Below are positions 36,193-46,923 of a DNA stretch of 64,000 nucleotides, piece by piece. This DNA comes from Hirundichthys speculiger (taxonomy: Eukaryota; Chordata; Actinopteri; Beloniformes; Exocoetidae). The notes beneath the pieces were generated by a model that was given only the letters and a program-made list of their open reading frames with translations, did no database searches and was not told the origin of the DNA. Each line of letters starts with the position of its first letter. Within the stretch, counting starts at the first letter, position 1. The DNA is taken from positions 592,926 to 656,925 of the forward strand of contig JAGFBZ010000015.1 in the NCBI GenBank assembly GCA_018398805.1, read 5' to 3'. The translations under genes were made by a program, and so were the position numbers.

Positions 36193-36920
36193 AGCCGGGC
36201 ATACACTGTGTGACTGTCGGCTCGTTTTGAGCCGATTTTCCAGTCGTGCGACTATTTTTTGGATCGGGCCGAATTTCGACCCTATCGTGGGTCGTGCTTC
36301 GTGCAGTATACGTGGGGTAACGACGAGAGATTAACACCTCCCGACGAGCTCCCGATCACAAATCGTGTGCTCGCAAGGAAATCAAACTTGTTTGAAATCC
36401 TGGTCACTCCTCGTGAAGGTATCTCACAGTAGAAGCAGTAGGTGCGTTTGAGATGAACTGCGGCTCGCCTGGCGAGGAGACGAGATCAGGCGGCCGCAGC
36501 AGGAGGTGGAGACAAAAAGCTGCAGTCACATCGGACAGTTACCAGCATACAGGAGGAGACACTTACTTCCTGTTAGGTCACCTGTATGTAGTTTACAGAC
36601 CACGTTCTTAGATAAAGTGTCCTCGATCGCTGATTGAAGTTAAAATAAAAGTGATCCTCCTGTTGCATGAAACGTGTTCTTATCTGCATTGTGCGCCGCC
36701 CGCGGTGATCGATTCTGCGCAGGCCTGGCTCATTTCGAAAGCACCCTTAGGTGCGTTATGAATGTATAGTGTAGCAGTCAAGTCGCATCAGAGCATCGGG
36801 CCGTACAGTGTGAGAGCATTACTCGTGGGCTGTGAACTTTTGAACTCAGCGATCTAGTCGTGCAGTTTGAGATAGGGCTGAATCAAACGATTTAAAATAT
36901 CGCACAATGTATGCCCGGCC
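36193..36920. mobile_element. Harbinger-like MITE in the palindrome
   Basis: The ends AGCCGGGCATACACTGTG and, on the minus strand, GGCCGGGCATACATTGTG form the inverted repeat. TTA occurs directly outside both (36190-36192 and 36921-36923), the usual PIF/Harbinger duplication. Excising it joins 'ggctTTA' to 'gtgtctttcata', the normal text of a satellite unit. Length is 728 bp with no transposase. Confidence 0.8.
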
Positions 36921-39023
36921 TTAGTGTCTTTCATAAGTAGGGACCAAAAATCCCGGGATATTTGGAACCCGGGATATTTGGGTCCCCCGGTTAGAACTAA
37001 CATTCTCTTCTCAAAATCACGTTTTTACTGCTTACCTGACAATTTTGGGACATCAACAGAACATTTTGAGTCGCGTTCAAAGGTTTGCATCAAACATGCT
37101 CTCATGTTTCATCACTTTATTGTCTTTCATAAGTGGGGACCAAAAATCCCAGGAAATTTGGGTCCCCCCATTAGAACTAACATTCTCTTCTCAAAATCAC
37201 GTTTTTACTGCTTACCTGACATTTTTGAGACATCAACAGAACATTTGAGTCGCGTTCAAAGACTTGCATCCAAAAAGATGTCATATTTCATCACTTTATT
37301 GTCTTTCATAAGGGGGGACCAAAAATCCCGGGATATTTGGAACCCGGGATATTTGGGTCCCCCATTAGAACTAACATTCTCTTCTCAAAATCACGTTTTT
37401 ACTGCTTACCTGACATTTTTGAGACATCAACAGAACATTTGAGTCGCGTTCAAAGACTTGCATCCAACATGATGTCATATTTCATCGCTTTAGTGTCTTT
37501 CATATGGGGGGGACCAAAAATCCCGGGATATTTGGGTCCCCCATTAGAACTAACATTCTCTTCTCAAAATCACATTTTTACTGCTTACCTGACATTTTTG
37601 AGACATCAACAGAACATTTGAGTCGCGTTCAAAGACTTGCATCCAAAAAGATGTCATATTTCATCACTTTATTGTCTTTCATAAGGGGGGACCAAAAATC
37701 CCGGGATATTTGGAACCCGGGATATTTGGGTCCCGCCATTAGAACTAACATTCTCTTCTCAAAATGACGTTTTTACTGCTTACCTGACATTTTTGAGACA
37801 TCAACAGAACATTTGAGTCGCGTTCAAAGACTTGCATCCAACATGATGTCATATTTCATCGCTTTAGTGTCTTTCATATGGGGGGGACCAAAAATCCCGG
37901 GATATTTGGGTCCCCCATTAGAACTAACATTCTCTTCTCAAAATCACGTTTTTACTGCTTACCTGACATTTTTGAGACATCAACAGAACATTTGAGTCGT
38001 GTTCAAAGGTTTGCATCCAACATGCTGTCATATTTCATCACTTTATTGTCTTTCATAAATGGGGACCAAAAATCCCGGGATATTTGGAACCCGGGATATT
38101 TGGGTCCCCCCATTAGAACTAACATTCTCTTCTCAAAATCACGTTTTTACTGCTTACCTGACATTTTTGAGACATCAACAGAACATTTTGAGTCGCGTTC
38201 AAAGGTTTGCATCAAACATGATGTCATATTTCATCACTTTATTGTCTTTCATAAGGGGGGACCAAAAATCCCGGGATATTTGGGTCCCCCCCATTAGAAC
38301 TAACATTCTCTTCTCAAAATCACGTTTTTACTGCTTACCTGACATTTTTGAGACATTAACAGAACATTTGAGTCGCGTTCAAAGACTTGCATCCAAAAAG
38401 ATGTCATATTTCATCACTTTATTGTCTTTCATAAGGGGGGACCAAAAATCCCGGGATATTTGGAACCCGGGATATTTGGGTCCCCCATTAGAACTAACAT
38501 TCTCTTCTCAAAATCACGTTTTTACTGCTTACCTGACATTTTTGAGACATCAACAGAACATTTGAGTCGCGTTCAAAGGTTGCATCCAACATGCTGTCAT
38601 ATTTCATCACTTTATTGTCTTTCATAAATGGGGACCAAAAATCCCGGGATATTTGGAACCCGGGATATTTGGGTCCCCCCCATTAGAACTAACATTCTCT
38701 TCTCAAAATCACGTTTTTACTGCTTACCTGACATTTTTGAGACATCAACAGAACATTTGAGTCGCGTTCAAAGGTTTGCATCCAACATGCTGTCATATTT
38801 CATCGCTTTATTGTCTTTCATATGGGGGGACCAAAAATCCCGGGATATTTGGGTCCCCCCCATTAGAACTAACATTCTCTTCCCAAAATCACGTTTTTAC
38901 TGCTTACCTGACATTTTTGAGACATCAACAGAACATTTTGAGTCGCGTTCAAAGGTTTGCATCAAACATGCTCTCATGTTTCATCACTTTATTGTCTTTC
39001 ATAAGGGGGGACCAAAAATCCCT
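36921..39023 (+). repeat. satellite array, plus orientation, alternating 180/195 bp units
   Basis: The landmark 'tgtctttcata' recurs at 37121, 37300, 37494, 37673, 37869, 38047, 38243, 38423, 38616, 38812 and 38993. Successive spacings are 179, 194, 179, 196, 178, 196, 180, 193, 196 and 181 bp, so short and long units mostly alternate and form a ~375-bp dimer. Long units differ by an extra copy of about 16 bp with cccgggatattt. Each unit carries a hairpin (ggggacc ... cccggg ... ggtcccc). Reading frames of up to 172 codons run through it only because of the repetition. Confidence 0.95.
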
Positions 39024-39029
39024 GGATAT

Positions 39030-40608
39030 TTGGTCCCCCCTTATGAAAGACAAAGCGATGAAATATGACATCTTTTTGGATGCAAACCTTTGAACGTGAC
39101 TCAAATGTTCTGTTGATGTCTCAAAAATGTCAGGTAAGCAGTAAAAACGTGATTTTGAGAAGAGAATGTTAGTTCTAATGGCGGGACCCAAATATCCCGG
39201 GATTTTTGGTCCCCCCTTATGAAAGACAATAAAGTGATGAAATATGACATCATGTTGGATGCAAGTCTTTGAACGCGACTCAAATGTTCTGTTGATGTCT
39301 CAAAAATGTCAGGTAAGCAGTAAAAACGTGATTTTGAGAAGAGAATGTTAGTTCTAATGGCGGGACCCAAATATCCCGGGTTCCAAATATCCCGGGATTT
39401 TTGGTCCCCACTTATGAAAGTGTGGCAAGGGACACTATGGAGGGCCCGGGCGGGATTTGATCCCCAGACTCCCAGGTGAGAGTCACGTGTGCTTGCCAGT
39501 CAGCCAAAGGGATATCCCTGTGGCCAAGTAGCCAGGACACGTGATCAATCGGAGGTATATAGTGACAGGACCCCCACACTGTCACAAAAGACAATAAAGT
39601 GATGAAATATGACAGCATGTTGGATGCAAACCTTTGAACGCGACTCAAATGTTCTGTTGATGTCTCAAAAATGTCAGGTAAGCAGTAAAAACGTGATTTT
39701 GAGAAGAGAATGTTAGTTCTAATGGGGGACCCAAATATCCCGGGATTTTTGGTCCCCCCTTATGAAAGACAATAAAGTGATGAAATATGACATCTTTTTG
39801 GATGCAAACCTTTGAACGCGACTCAAATGTTCTGTTGATGTCTCAAAAATGTCAGGTAAGCAGTAAAAACGTGATTTTGAGAAGAGAATGTTAGTTCTAA
39901 TGGCGGGACCCAAATATCCCGGGACCCAAATATCCCGGGATTTTTGGTCCCCCCATATGAAAGACAATAAAGTGATGAAATATGACATCATGTTGGATGC
40001 AAGTCTTTGAACGCGACTCAAATGTTCTGTTGATGTCTCAAAAATGTCAGGTAAGCAGTAAAAACGTGATTTTGAGAAGAGAATGTTAGTTCTAATGGCG
40101 GGACCCAAATATCCCGGGTTCCAAATATCCCGGGATTTTTGGTCCCCACTTATGAAAGACAATAAAGTTATGAAATATGACAGCATGTTGGATGCAAACC
40201 TTTGAACGCGACTCAAATGTTCTGTTGATGTCTCAAAAATGTCAGGTAAGCAGTAAAAACGTGATTTTGAGAAGAGAATGTTAGTTCTAATGGGGGACCC
40301 AAATATCCCGGGATTTTTGGTCCCCCCTTATGAAAGACAATAAAGTGATGAAATATGACAGCATGTTGGATGCAAGTCTTTGAACGCGACTCAAATGTTC
40401 TGTTGATGTCTCAAAAATGTCAGGTAAGCAGTAAAAACGTGATTTTGAGAAGAGAATGTTAGTTCTAATGGGGGACCCAAATATCCCGGGATTTTTGGTC
40501 CCCCCTTATGAAAGACAATAAAGTGATGAAATATGACATCTTTTTGGATGCAAACCTTTGAACGCGACTCAAATGTTCTGTTGATGTCTCAAAAATGTCA
40601 GGTAAGCA
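39030..40608 (-). repeat. satellite array, minus orientation
   Basis: This is the inverted half of the array: the same units ('tatgaaagacaataaagtga', 'aatgtcaggtaagcagtaaa') in reverse complement, about eight copies, one of them interrupted by the 39421-39586 insertion. Short and long hairpin versions are both present. Confidence 0.95.
39421..39586 (-). mobile_element. 166-bp tRNA-like insertion in a satellite unit
   Basis: It interrupts one unit between 'tatgaaag' and 'acaataaag', with AAAG on both sides (39417-39420 and 39587-39590). On the minus strand it has an A-box-like word (tggctgactggcaagcac) and a B-box-like word (ggggatcaaatcccg), so it looks tRNA-derived. Its outermost bases (tgtggca, tgtcaca) are also weakly inverted. 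It could be a SINE or a small DNA element. Confidence 0.6.
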
Positions 40609-41142
40609 CAACCTGAAACCTCCATAGACACTGCAGCGACATGTTTGGAACCCCCCTAATGGGGCCCCGACTGCCCGTGGCCGGCTTTCTGCGGCGCTTC
40701 AGGCCGCGCCCCCTTCTGCCAAATATGGAAGTGACCCCGGAAGTGTCCCCAAATTTCCCGGCGCCCCCATATTTCCCGGAACACCGGCACCTCCGTGTGT
40801 CAGCGAGCAAATGATCGTCTCATACAGACTGTACTGAGTGATCTATGAAAACCAGTAAGTCATTTATCACACCGCTTGTTTAACAAGCTCAAGGTTGTAA
40901 CATGAAAGTTATATTTCTCTTGCTTGGTCCGAAATCAGCCTCTCTCTTTTTGTTTTTGTTTTTGTTTTTTTAATCAGCACGCCAGTAAGCAAATAGCCTA
41001 GCTTATGATGGCTAACAGGCTCAAACCAGTATGAAGAATAGTGGTGAGGGATAAGCGATGAGGGAAAAGAGAGGGGACACTGCGGACAGAGAGGAAAAGG
41101 GGTGGAAATACAAAGGACAGGATTTTAAAAAACGTCTGTTAG

Positions 41143-41500
41143 TGTTGAACTTTCCTATCTTTCTATTTTCCTATCTTCCTATCAAGCATAGGGGAAGGTG
41201 CCGCTTTATTTTCCAGGGCTGAAGGAGTCCTGTCTCCTCCAGGTTCAATTACCCGCGTCCGTCCCACGGCCATGTAAAGCAACACACGGACTCCTCAGGC
41301 TTACGATGCTGAATATTTATTCTTAATAATAAAACCGAACACTTCTTCCGGCCACTTATAACCGTTCTTGGGCTACTTAGCTCCTCTATTTGCCTCTGTT
41401 TACATTCACCGTTCGCGCGCAGACACACACACACGTCATCACCAGGTGATCTCTCTCTCTCTTAAAGGGGCACTCCCACACAATGCCTACTCTCACAACA
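41143..41500 (-). mobile_element. solo LTR
   Basis: The ends are TGTTGAAC...CTCACAACA, flanked by GTTAG (41138-41142 and 41501-41505). On the minus strand there are a TATA-like 'cttataagtgg', an 'aataaatattc' polyadenylation word and a GC-rich R/U5-like part. Length is 358 bp, with no internal region. Confidence 0.85.
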
Positions 41501-41900
41501 GTTAGGATAATAATGTCAGATATAAGCCCAATTTATATTTTACTGACATTTTAGAATTGTTTATAGAGAGATATCCAGATTTTGTAATGCATATAAGTGT
41601 TTTTTTATTTGAATTTGATGCCAGATTTTTTAAATTATTTTTGTAGGCTAGTAGTTATCACCATGACTTAGATCTATCTAGATGTTCAGTTTGACAGATA
41701 TCTAATTTCTTTTAAAGTCAAAGATTGTTTAGTTTTGATTGTTTAAAAAACATGTCACAAAACATAGTTCAGCTTCTTTGGGGAAAATAAATCTTGGGTA
41801 CTTATGCATATTAGCTTTATTTTAGTTTAATAGTGGGTGTATGCTAATGACAATATCCCGTGTGTGTGTGTCCAATTGTCAGCCAACCAGGTCAGTTGAA

Positions 41901-44443
41901 ATGGCAGAGAAAAGGAAAATTACAGACATCCGGTCATTCTTTAGTGCTCCAAAATGCCAAGTAAGTAGAAAGACCCCAATGATATCAAGGGATTTTGATA
42001 AAGATGTCCATAAGAAAGGAATGAAATGCTTATGAAAATGTTTCATAATGGTTTCATCAGGCAAAGTCAAATCAGCTGAGCACAAAGAGACAGAGCCAGT
42101 CAGACAGAAGCATTGAGTCTCGGGTCAGTTTGTTTAGCTTTTGTTTATCAATGTTATGGAATAACATGAGTCTCTTATTTAGACTTATAGTATTGTAAAG
42201 ACAATACCCTTGTTCTGTTAAATTGTGTTTTATTTATATTTATAGGAGACAGACTTTCAGACAGAGTCAGGGAGAGTGGTGGAAGGGCCAGACAGAGAGC
42301 CTGAGACTTCAGATGACAGCAGGGACAGAGATGCAGCAGGTCATGAGGACCTTACTGTCAGCAGCAGCACCAGCACAGGGACAGGGGAAGGGGATACAGC
42401 ATGGTGTAGTTCAGACTCCAGTGACTGCACAAAACCATACCAACCACATCCCCAGTGTATAATAACACAAACCCTTGCTAATAAGACATTGACATTCCAG
42501 CAGAAATGGTTTCAGGATTTCCCATGGCTACATTACAGTCCATTGGTGAGAGGAGTCCTGTGTTTTTACTGCAGCAAAGGGTTCTCACACCAGTCCTCTT
42601 TTGGGCAAAAAGCTGATGTTGCTTTCATTAGTTCAGGCTTCAGGAATTGGAAAAAAGCCATTGAAAAATTCACAGGACACCAAAACTCTTAAGCCCACCG
42701 CCACTATGTAAGTGTGAGTGCACATCAGCCAAATCCAATCAGTGCCCAGTTGTCCAGCACATGGGGTAAACAGCAGGAGGTGGCAAGGCATTGCTTAAGG
42801 AAAATTGTTAGTTCTGTGCGGCATGTGGCAAGACAGGGACAAGCCTTAAGAGGCCACACTGATGAGAGTGGTAATCTGCATCAGCTCTTGCAACTTAGGG
42901 CAGAAGAGGATGATCCCATTTTGCTGAAGTGGCTAACAGAGCGCAAAACAATGTACACAAGCCCCAAACTGCAGAATGAAATTCTGAACATCATGGCCAA
43001 TACAATAATTCGAGGCATTGCAGCTGAAATTAAGGCTCTTCCCATTTTGCAGTTTTCAGTCATTATTGATGGTACTCAGGATGTTACTGGTGCTGAGCAG
43101 GAGAGTGTCTGTCTGCGCTATGTGGACCATGACCTTTTCCACATGAGGAGTTTGTTGGGCTATACAGGGTTTCTGAGACAACAGGTCAGGGCATTGCAAA
43201 GGTGGCAGCTGATGTTTTGTTGAGGCTTAATCTGCCAATGGCTGGTTTGCGTGGGCAGACTTATGATGCTGCTGCAAACATGGCAGGAAAGTATACAGGT
43301 GCACAGGCAATACTGAAGAGACAGCAGCCATTAGCCCTGTATGTACATTGTGGTGCACACTGTGTCAATCTGATAACACAAGCTGGCTGCTTTGCCTCAC
43401 CCCTGATCAGGGACTGCCTATTTTGGGTCCACCAGTTGGGCATCCTTTTTGGCCAGTCAGGGAAGTTCAAGAGCATGTTTGAAAACATTGCTACATCTGA
43501 ACATGCGCCTCTGACCACCTTGAAACCACTGTGCCCAACAAGGTGGACTGTTCGGAATTCAGCTATAATAGCTGTGCTAGGACAGTATTAGAGGGTACTC
43601 GGCAGCTTAGAGGAGATGGCAAAAAGCACATCTAAGACAGCCTCAACTGCCAGTGGCTTATTTCAGCACTTCAGCAAAGGTAAGACTGTGTTGGGCCTCA
43701 CACTTCCCTCTGCTGTTGTTGGAGCTGGAATGCCTTAACAGTATGCAGGCTGCAGTTAATCACGTGAGGTCTTCTTCTAAGGAAAAGAGAAATGACAAGA
43801 GCTACCTTGCATTGTATGAGAAAGCGACATCATTGGTTGACTCCACTGAAACCACTGACTCCATTCAGGTGACACATTTAAGTCACTTTGCAGGGAACGC
43901 AGTGGATCACTATAGGGCAGAGTTCTTCAAAGTGTTGGATAGCATGGAGGTTCAGTTTGGAGAACGCTTTGACCAGGAGAGTCTAAAGATTCTGCAAAAG
44001 GTAGAGAGTGCCCTCCTCACTGGGGAGTTAGATGATTCACTTGATCAGTACCCTAAGCTGAACAGAGCTTCTCTCTCTGTGCAGTTGCCCCTCTTTCGCA
44101 ACAAATACCCATGTATCAGCAGGGTGGAGGCAGCAGAGGTACTCAGGGGACTGCCAGTGGAGGTGCGGGGCTTGTTCGATCAGGTTGAGGTTCTCATCAG
44201 GATTTTGTTGGTGGTGCCTGTGTCTTCATGTGAAGCTGAGAGGAGTTTTAGACTTGAGTCGTCGTTTAAAGACGTCGTTTAAAGACCTGATTACGGGCTA
44301 CTATGGCGCAACAAAGACTGAACAATGTGGTCGTTTGTAATGTCCAGAAAGAGAGGCTGGACAAGCTGAGCATCAACATGATCTGTCAGGAGTTTCTTGG
44401 ATCCTGCAGCAACAAAAGAAGCACATTTGGTTCTTTTGTTTAG
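41901..44443 (+). pseudogene. hAT transposase (ZMYM1/DUF4371-like), broken
   Basis: The start is a small exon (MAEKRKITDIRSFFS, 41901-41960), followed by a 63-nt exon (42061-42123) and a long exon from 42246. The reading shows a TTF-type zinc finger (KWFQDFPWL, GVLCFYCSKG, RNWKKAIEKF). Next come the ribonuclease-H-like core (FSVIIDGTQDVTGAEQ, GQTYDAAANMAGKY, HCGAHCVNL) and the C-terminal hAT dimerisation motif (PVSSCEAERSF). A TAA interrupts it at 42690, and frames shift near 43165, 43590-43720 and 44250, where a 13-bp direct duplication of gtcgtttaaagac occurs. It resembles the ZMYM1-like hAT transposases common in fish. It would have served the surrounding 9.67 kb element and is now inactive. 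Confidence 0.88.
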
Positions 44444-44934
44444 GAAAGTGGTGCTGAACTTCTGTAAGGTGGAAATGTTAAGGTGTGGTTGACACTGACA
44501 CTGTATTTTTGTTTGATGCAGATGCAAAATGCAAAATGTTTACATTTACAATATAAAGTTACAATTAAAAATCCCTTCTACATTTAAATGATCAATTGTA
44601 TATTTTTTTGGCATTTTTAAATTGCCATATTTAATGGCATAGTTGTAATATGTTGTTGTATTTTGTTTGTCAAAAAATACAACACTACAATATAATAATA
44701 CCACCTAATACCATTGTTGATTTTTCAGTTTGAACATTGAAAAACCTGTATACAGGTAGAATATGCACTGATACACAACAATGCTACAACTACTATTATT
44801 ACTTTTTCTAACATTCAACAGGCTGTGGGCTCAACCCTGCAAGGCAAGTTCCAAAGGAGCAGGAGAGAGAGAGGGAGATAGCATTTTTTTTCATGTCCGC
44901 CCCAGGAATTACTCTCTGAAATTTTACTGTTTAT

Positions 44935-44937
<3 letters not shown>

Positions 44938-44967
<30 letters not shown>
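44938..44967. repeat. poly-C run near the hAT right end
   Basis: About 30 C residues lie just inside the right inverted repeat. The left end has a corresponding shorter G/C run. The exact length is likely unreliable in assembly. Confidence 0.9.
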
Positions 44968-44969
<2 letters not shown>

Positions 44970-45000
44970 ATGAAATGGGATTTTCGCCCCTGCTGGGATG

Positions 45001-45215
45001 AGACGGTTGTCACGGCTGCAGCTGGTTCAAAACGCTGCAACTCGTCTTTTAACTGGTACTAAAAAACACTAGCTCATCATCCAGTTTGGCTTCCAGTTTG
45101 CTTCCGGGTTGATTTTAAAACTCATTTATTTTCTTTCAAATGTCTGCATGGCCTTGGTCCAGAGTATCTGTCTGACCTGCTGCAGCCGTCCTTGGCTTTT
45201 AAATCACTTTTAAAT
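45001..45215 (+). pseudogene. L2-like reverse transcriptase fragment, right part
   Basis: This is a continuation of 35100-35319. After a one-base frame change it reads RLSRLQLVQNAATRLLTG, then PVWLPVCFRVDFKTH and LHGLGPEYLSDLLQPS. These are the typical C-terminal motifs of L2/CR1-type reverse transcriptases in fish. It is degenerate and truncated. Confidence 0.88.
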
Positions 45216-45639
45216 CACAATAATGGTTTTATTGTCCTTAATTTTTTAAAAGCATAATAATATTTCTATATTTGATTATTTTTTATATAGTCTAGTTGCC
45301 TACTTATTGCTTTTTTTTTCTTTTGCACTTAGTTTTTATTTTCTTTTTATGAATTAAATTCAATAAGAGATAGTGACATTTTACCTCCACGGCCAAACGT
45401 ATCTCTCTTTTTTTGTCTGAGTGCGAGGTATTAGCACAAGACCCTGAACAAATGCTAATAAGGGCCGCTGGAAGACGTTACAGAATCATCCTCACTTGTC
45501 TCATAATTAGGTCAGTTGCTGGATGTTTATGCCACAATGTTTTTATTTTTATTTTTTTAATTTAACAACATCCTCACCTTCAAGCGCAGAACGAGCCTCC
45601 TCTTGGTTTCTTTTCTTTTTTCTTTCACTCGCTCCCGAC
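45216..45639. other. no recognisable feature
   Basis: AT-rich DNA following the LINE fragment. Confidence 0.5.
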
Positions 45640-46183
45640 TCGTATTGTCGTTTGGACGCCATCTCTTCATCATCAACAACCTGTCGGTGCATCTGACCCC
45701 TGATTGGTCAGATGCTGTCCTGTCAATCATCATTGTGGCGATGTGAGCGGTGCTGTGTCAAATCACACTTCACCTTTTTCTCACACCGCGTGCCTCTCGG
45801 CACACAGCAAATGCCAAAGTGTTAAAATCCCAGAGTTTTGATGACCGGAGTAGAAAACTTTACACTTTGGTGTCAAATGAGCACAAAGTACACTTCTCAG
45901 GCTGCGCCAGCCAGAATCACTCTCGGGTGTTCTTTCTAAGTAGAGTGTCAGAGTGGTGTAATTGCAGTGTTTATTTTGCAATGATGGACTCTATTGGTGT
46001 CTATTTGTTGATTGAGTCTTTCCCGGCCTCATCGAAGTTTAGGTTTCGATTTCATCATCAGCTCTCTGCGCCCTCTCATTGGTTGGCACGGTGGGCGTTA
46101 CCTTTCATGTCGGAGCGGTGCAGCAACGGACTGTGGCCTGTCTTTCTCTCAACGTTTCTACATTGACAACCCCGCCGGACTGC
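45640..46183 (+). promoter_or_regulatory. candidate promoter and 5' UTR exon of the SAMD3-like gene
   Basis: A comparatively GC- and CpG-richer stretch contains two CCAAT-type boxes in inverted orientation (gattggt near 45701, cattggttgg near 46077) and ends in a good splice donor (ggactgcag|gtaac at 46183). It lies 1.36 kb before the first coding exon at 47544. That it is the transcription start is inference from position and composition. Confidence 0.35.
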
Positions 46184-46768
46184 AGGTAACAAACTATAAA
46201 AAGAATAATGTCGAGAATTTCAAATAATTCTTCACGTTTGAAGTCTCATAACTATCATTAATAATTAAAAACGGCAACGTCACTCGGTAACATAAGGATG
46301 CAATACCCATGGCTTTAATTTAGTTTAGCTAGCTTACTCCATAAGTTGTAAAGTCACTGAAAATGTTAAACTTTTTAGAATTTTAATTGCAGCTGTGATG
46401 TAAGCCATAGTGAACCAGGTTACTCGACAGAGAAAAATATGAATTCCTTGTTAGCTATCTCGCCCCCTGAGCTAATATCATTGAAGCTAACTACTTAAAA
46501 GCTTCCGACTCCCGCTCTAACGCATCTATGCTCTAGCCCGAAACTATATTGCTAGCACTGTGCACATTTAACACTGGAGAAAAGCACTATCCTAATGAAG
46601 AGCGGGCTTTTCGGACTCATACCCGGCCGTCACTGGGAGTAAGACGGGTATGAGGACCGAAGACCGTGGCAGAGAGCAGGCAACAGCACGTGCTCAGGTC
46701 GCAGCTAGCATAGCCCTTGAACCTCTTGTTACCGGAGCAACCTGCGCTTCACTCAGACAGTACTTTAC

Positions 46769-46899
46769 TTGCAGTATTAAACAGATTAATTAATAGAATG
46801 GAGTACTTATAAGCTCCGACATTTAAGTTTTGATATAATTTATTATCACATGGCTGCACATATCGTGAGAGCTTTGCAAATCAAGCGTTCCCTTCTAGA
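46769..46899. repeat. left arm of a 130-bp inverted repeat
   Basis: The sequence from 'cttgcagtattaaacagatt' to 'gcgttcccttctagag' is repeated almost exactly in inverse at 47158-47289. This arm lies outside the hAT-like element at 46924; the other lies inside it. Confidence 0.9.
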
Positions 46900-46923
46900 G
46901 ATGTGTGTTATGTGTGTAGACTC

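Larger units (their letters stand above)
35991..40787. repeat. 4.8 kb giant palindrome made of inverted satellite arrays
   Basis: Outer arms of about 170-180 bp (35991-36157 and 40609-40787) are inverted copies of each other, starting ccggtgttccgggaaatatg and running to 'ggaggtttcaggttgtg'. Inside them, satellite units run on the plus strand from 36921 to about 39020 and on the minus strand from about 39030 to 40608, meeting at a centre near 39024. The architecture resembles a foldback element. I found no clear target duplication at its borders (ggggcta on the left, cacctcc on the right). Confidence 0.88.
35328..44992 (+). mobile_element. 9.67 kb composite hAT transposon
   Basis: Perfect 8-bp duplication CTGGGATG (35320-35327 and 44993-45000). 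The ends read CATAGGCGGAAATCCC and, on the minus strand, CAGGGGCGAAAATCCC, followed on each side by a G-rich or C-rich run. Removing the insertion rejoins the L2-like reverse transcriptase reading across the site, which independently confirms both borders. Inside are a broken hAT transposase gene (41901-44443), solo LTRs at 35548-35960 and 41143-41500, and the palindromic satellite block 35991-40787. The element is therefore an old autonomous hAT swollen by later insertions. Confidence 0.93.

Noticed and set aside
36924..40216. Long open frames (up to 172 codons) with repeated words such as NILFSKSRFYCLPD
   Set aside because: They occur in several frames and on both strands of the satellite array, and follow the repeat period. 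They are by-products of repetition, not genes.
41249..41434. Short minus-strand frame as a gene
   Set aside because: It lies wholly within a solo LTR with matched 5-bp duplications.
44781..45062. 93-codon plus-strand frame spanning the poly-C run
   Set aside because: Runs across the hAT border and the poly-C tract; it joins unrelated sequences.
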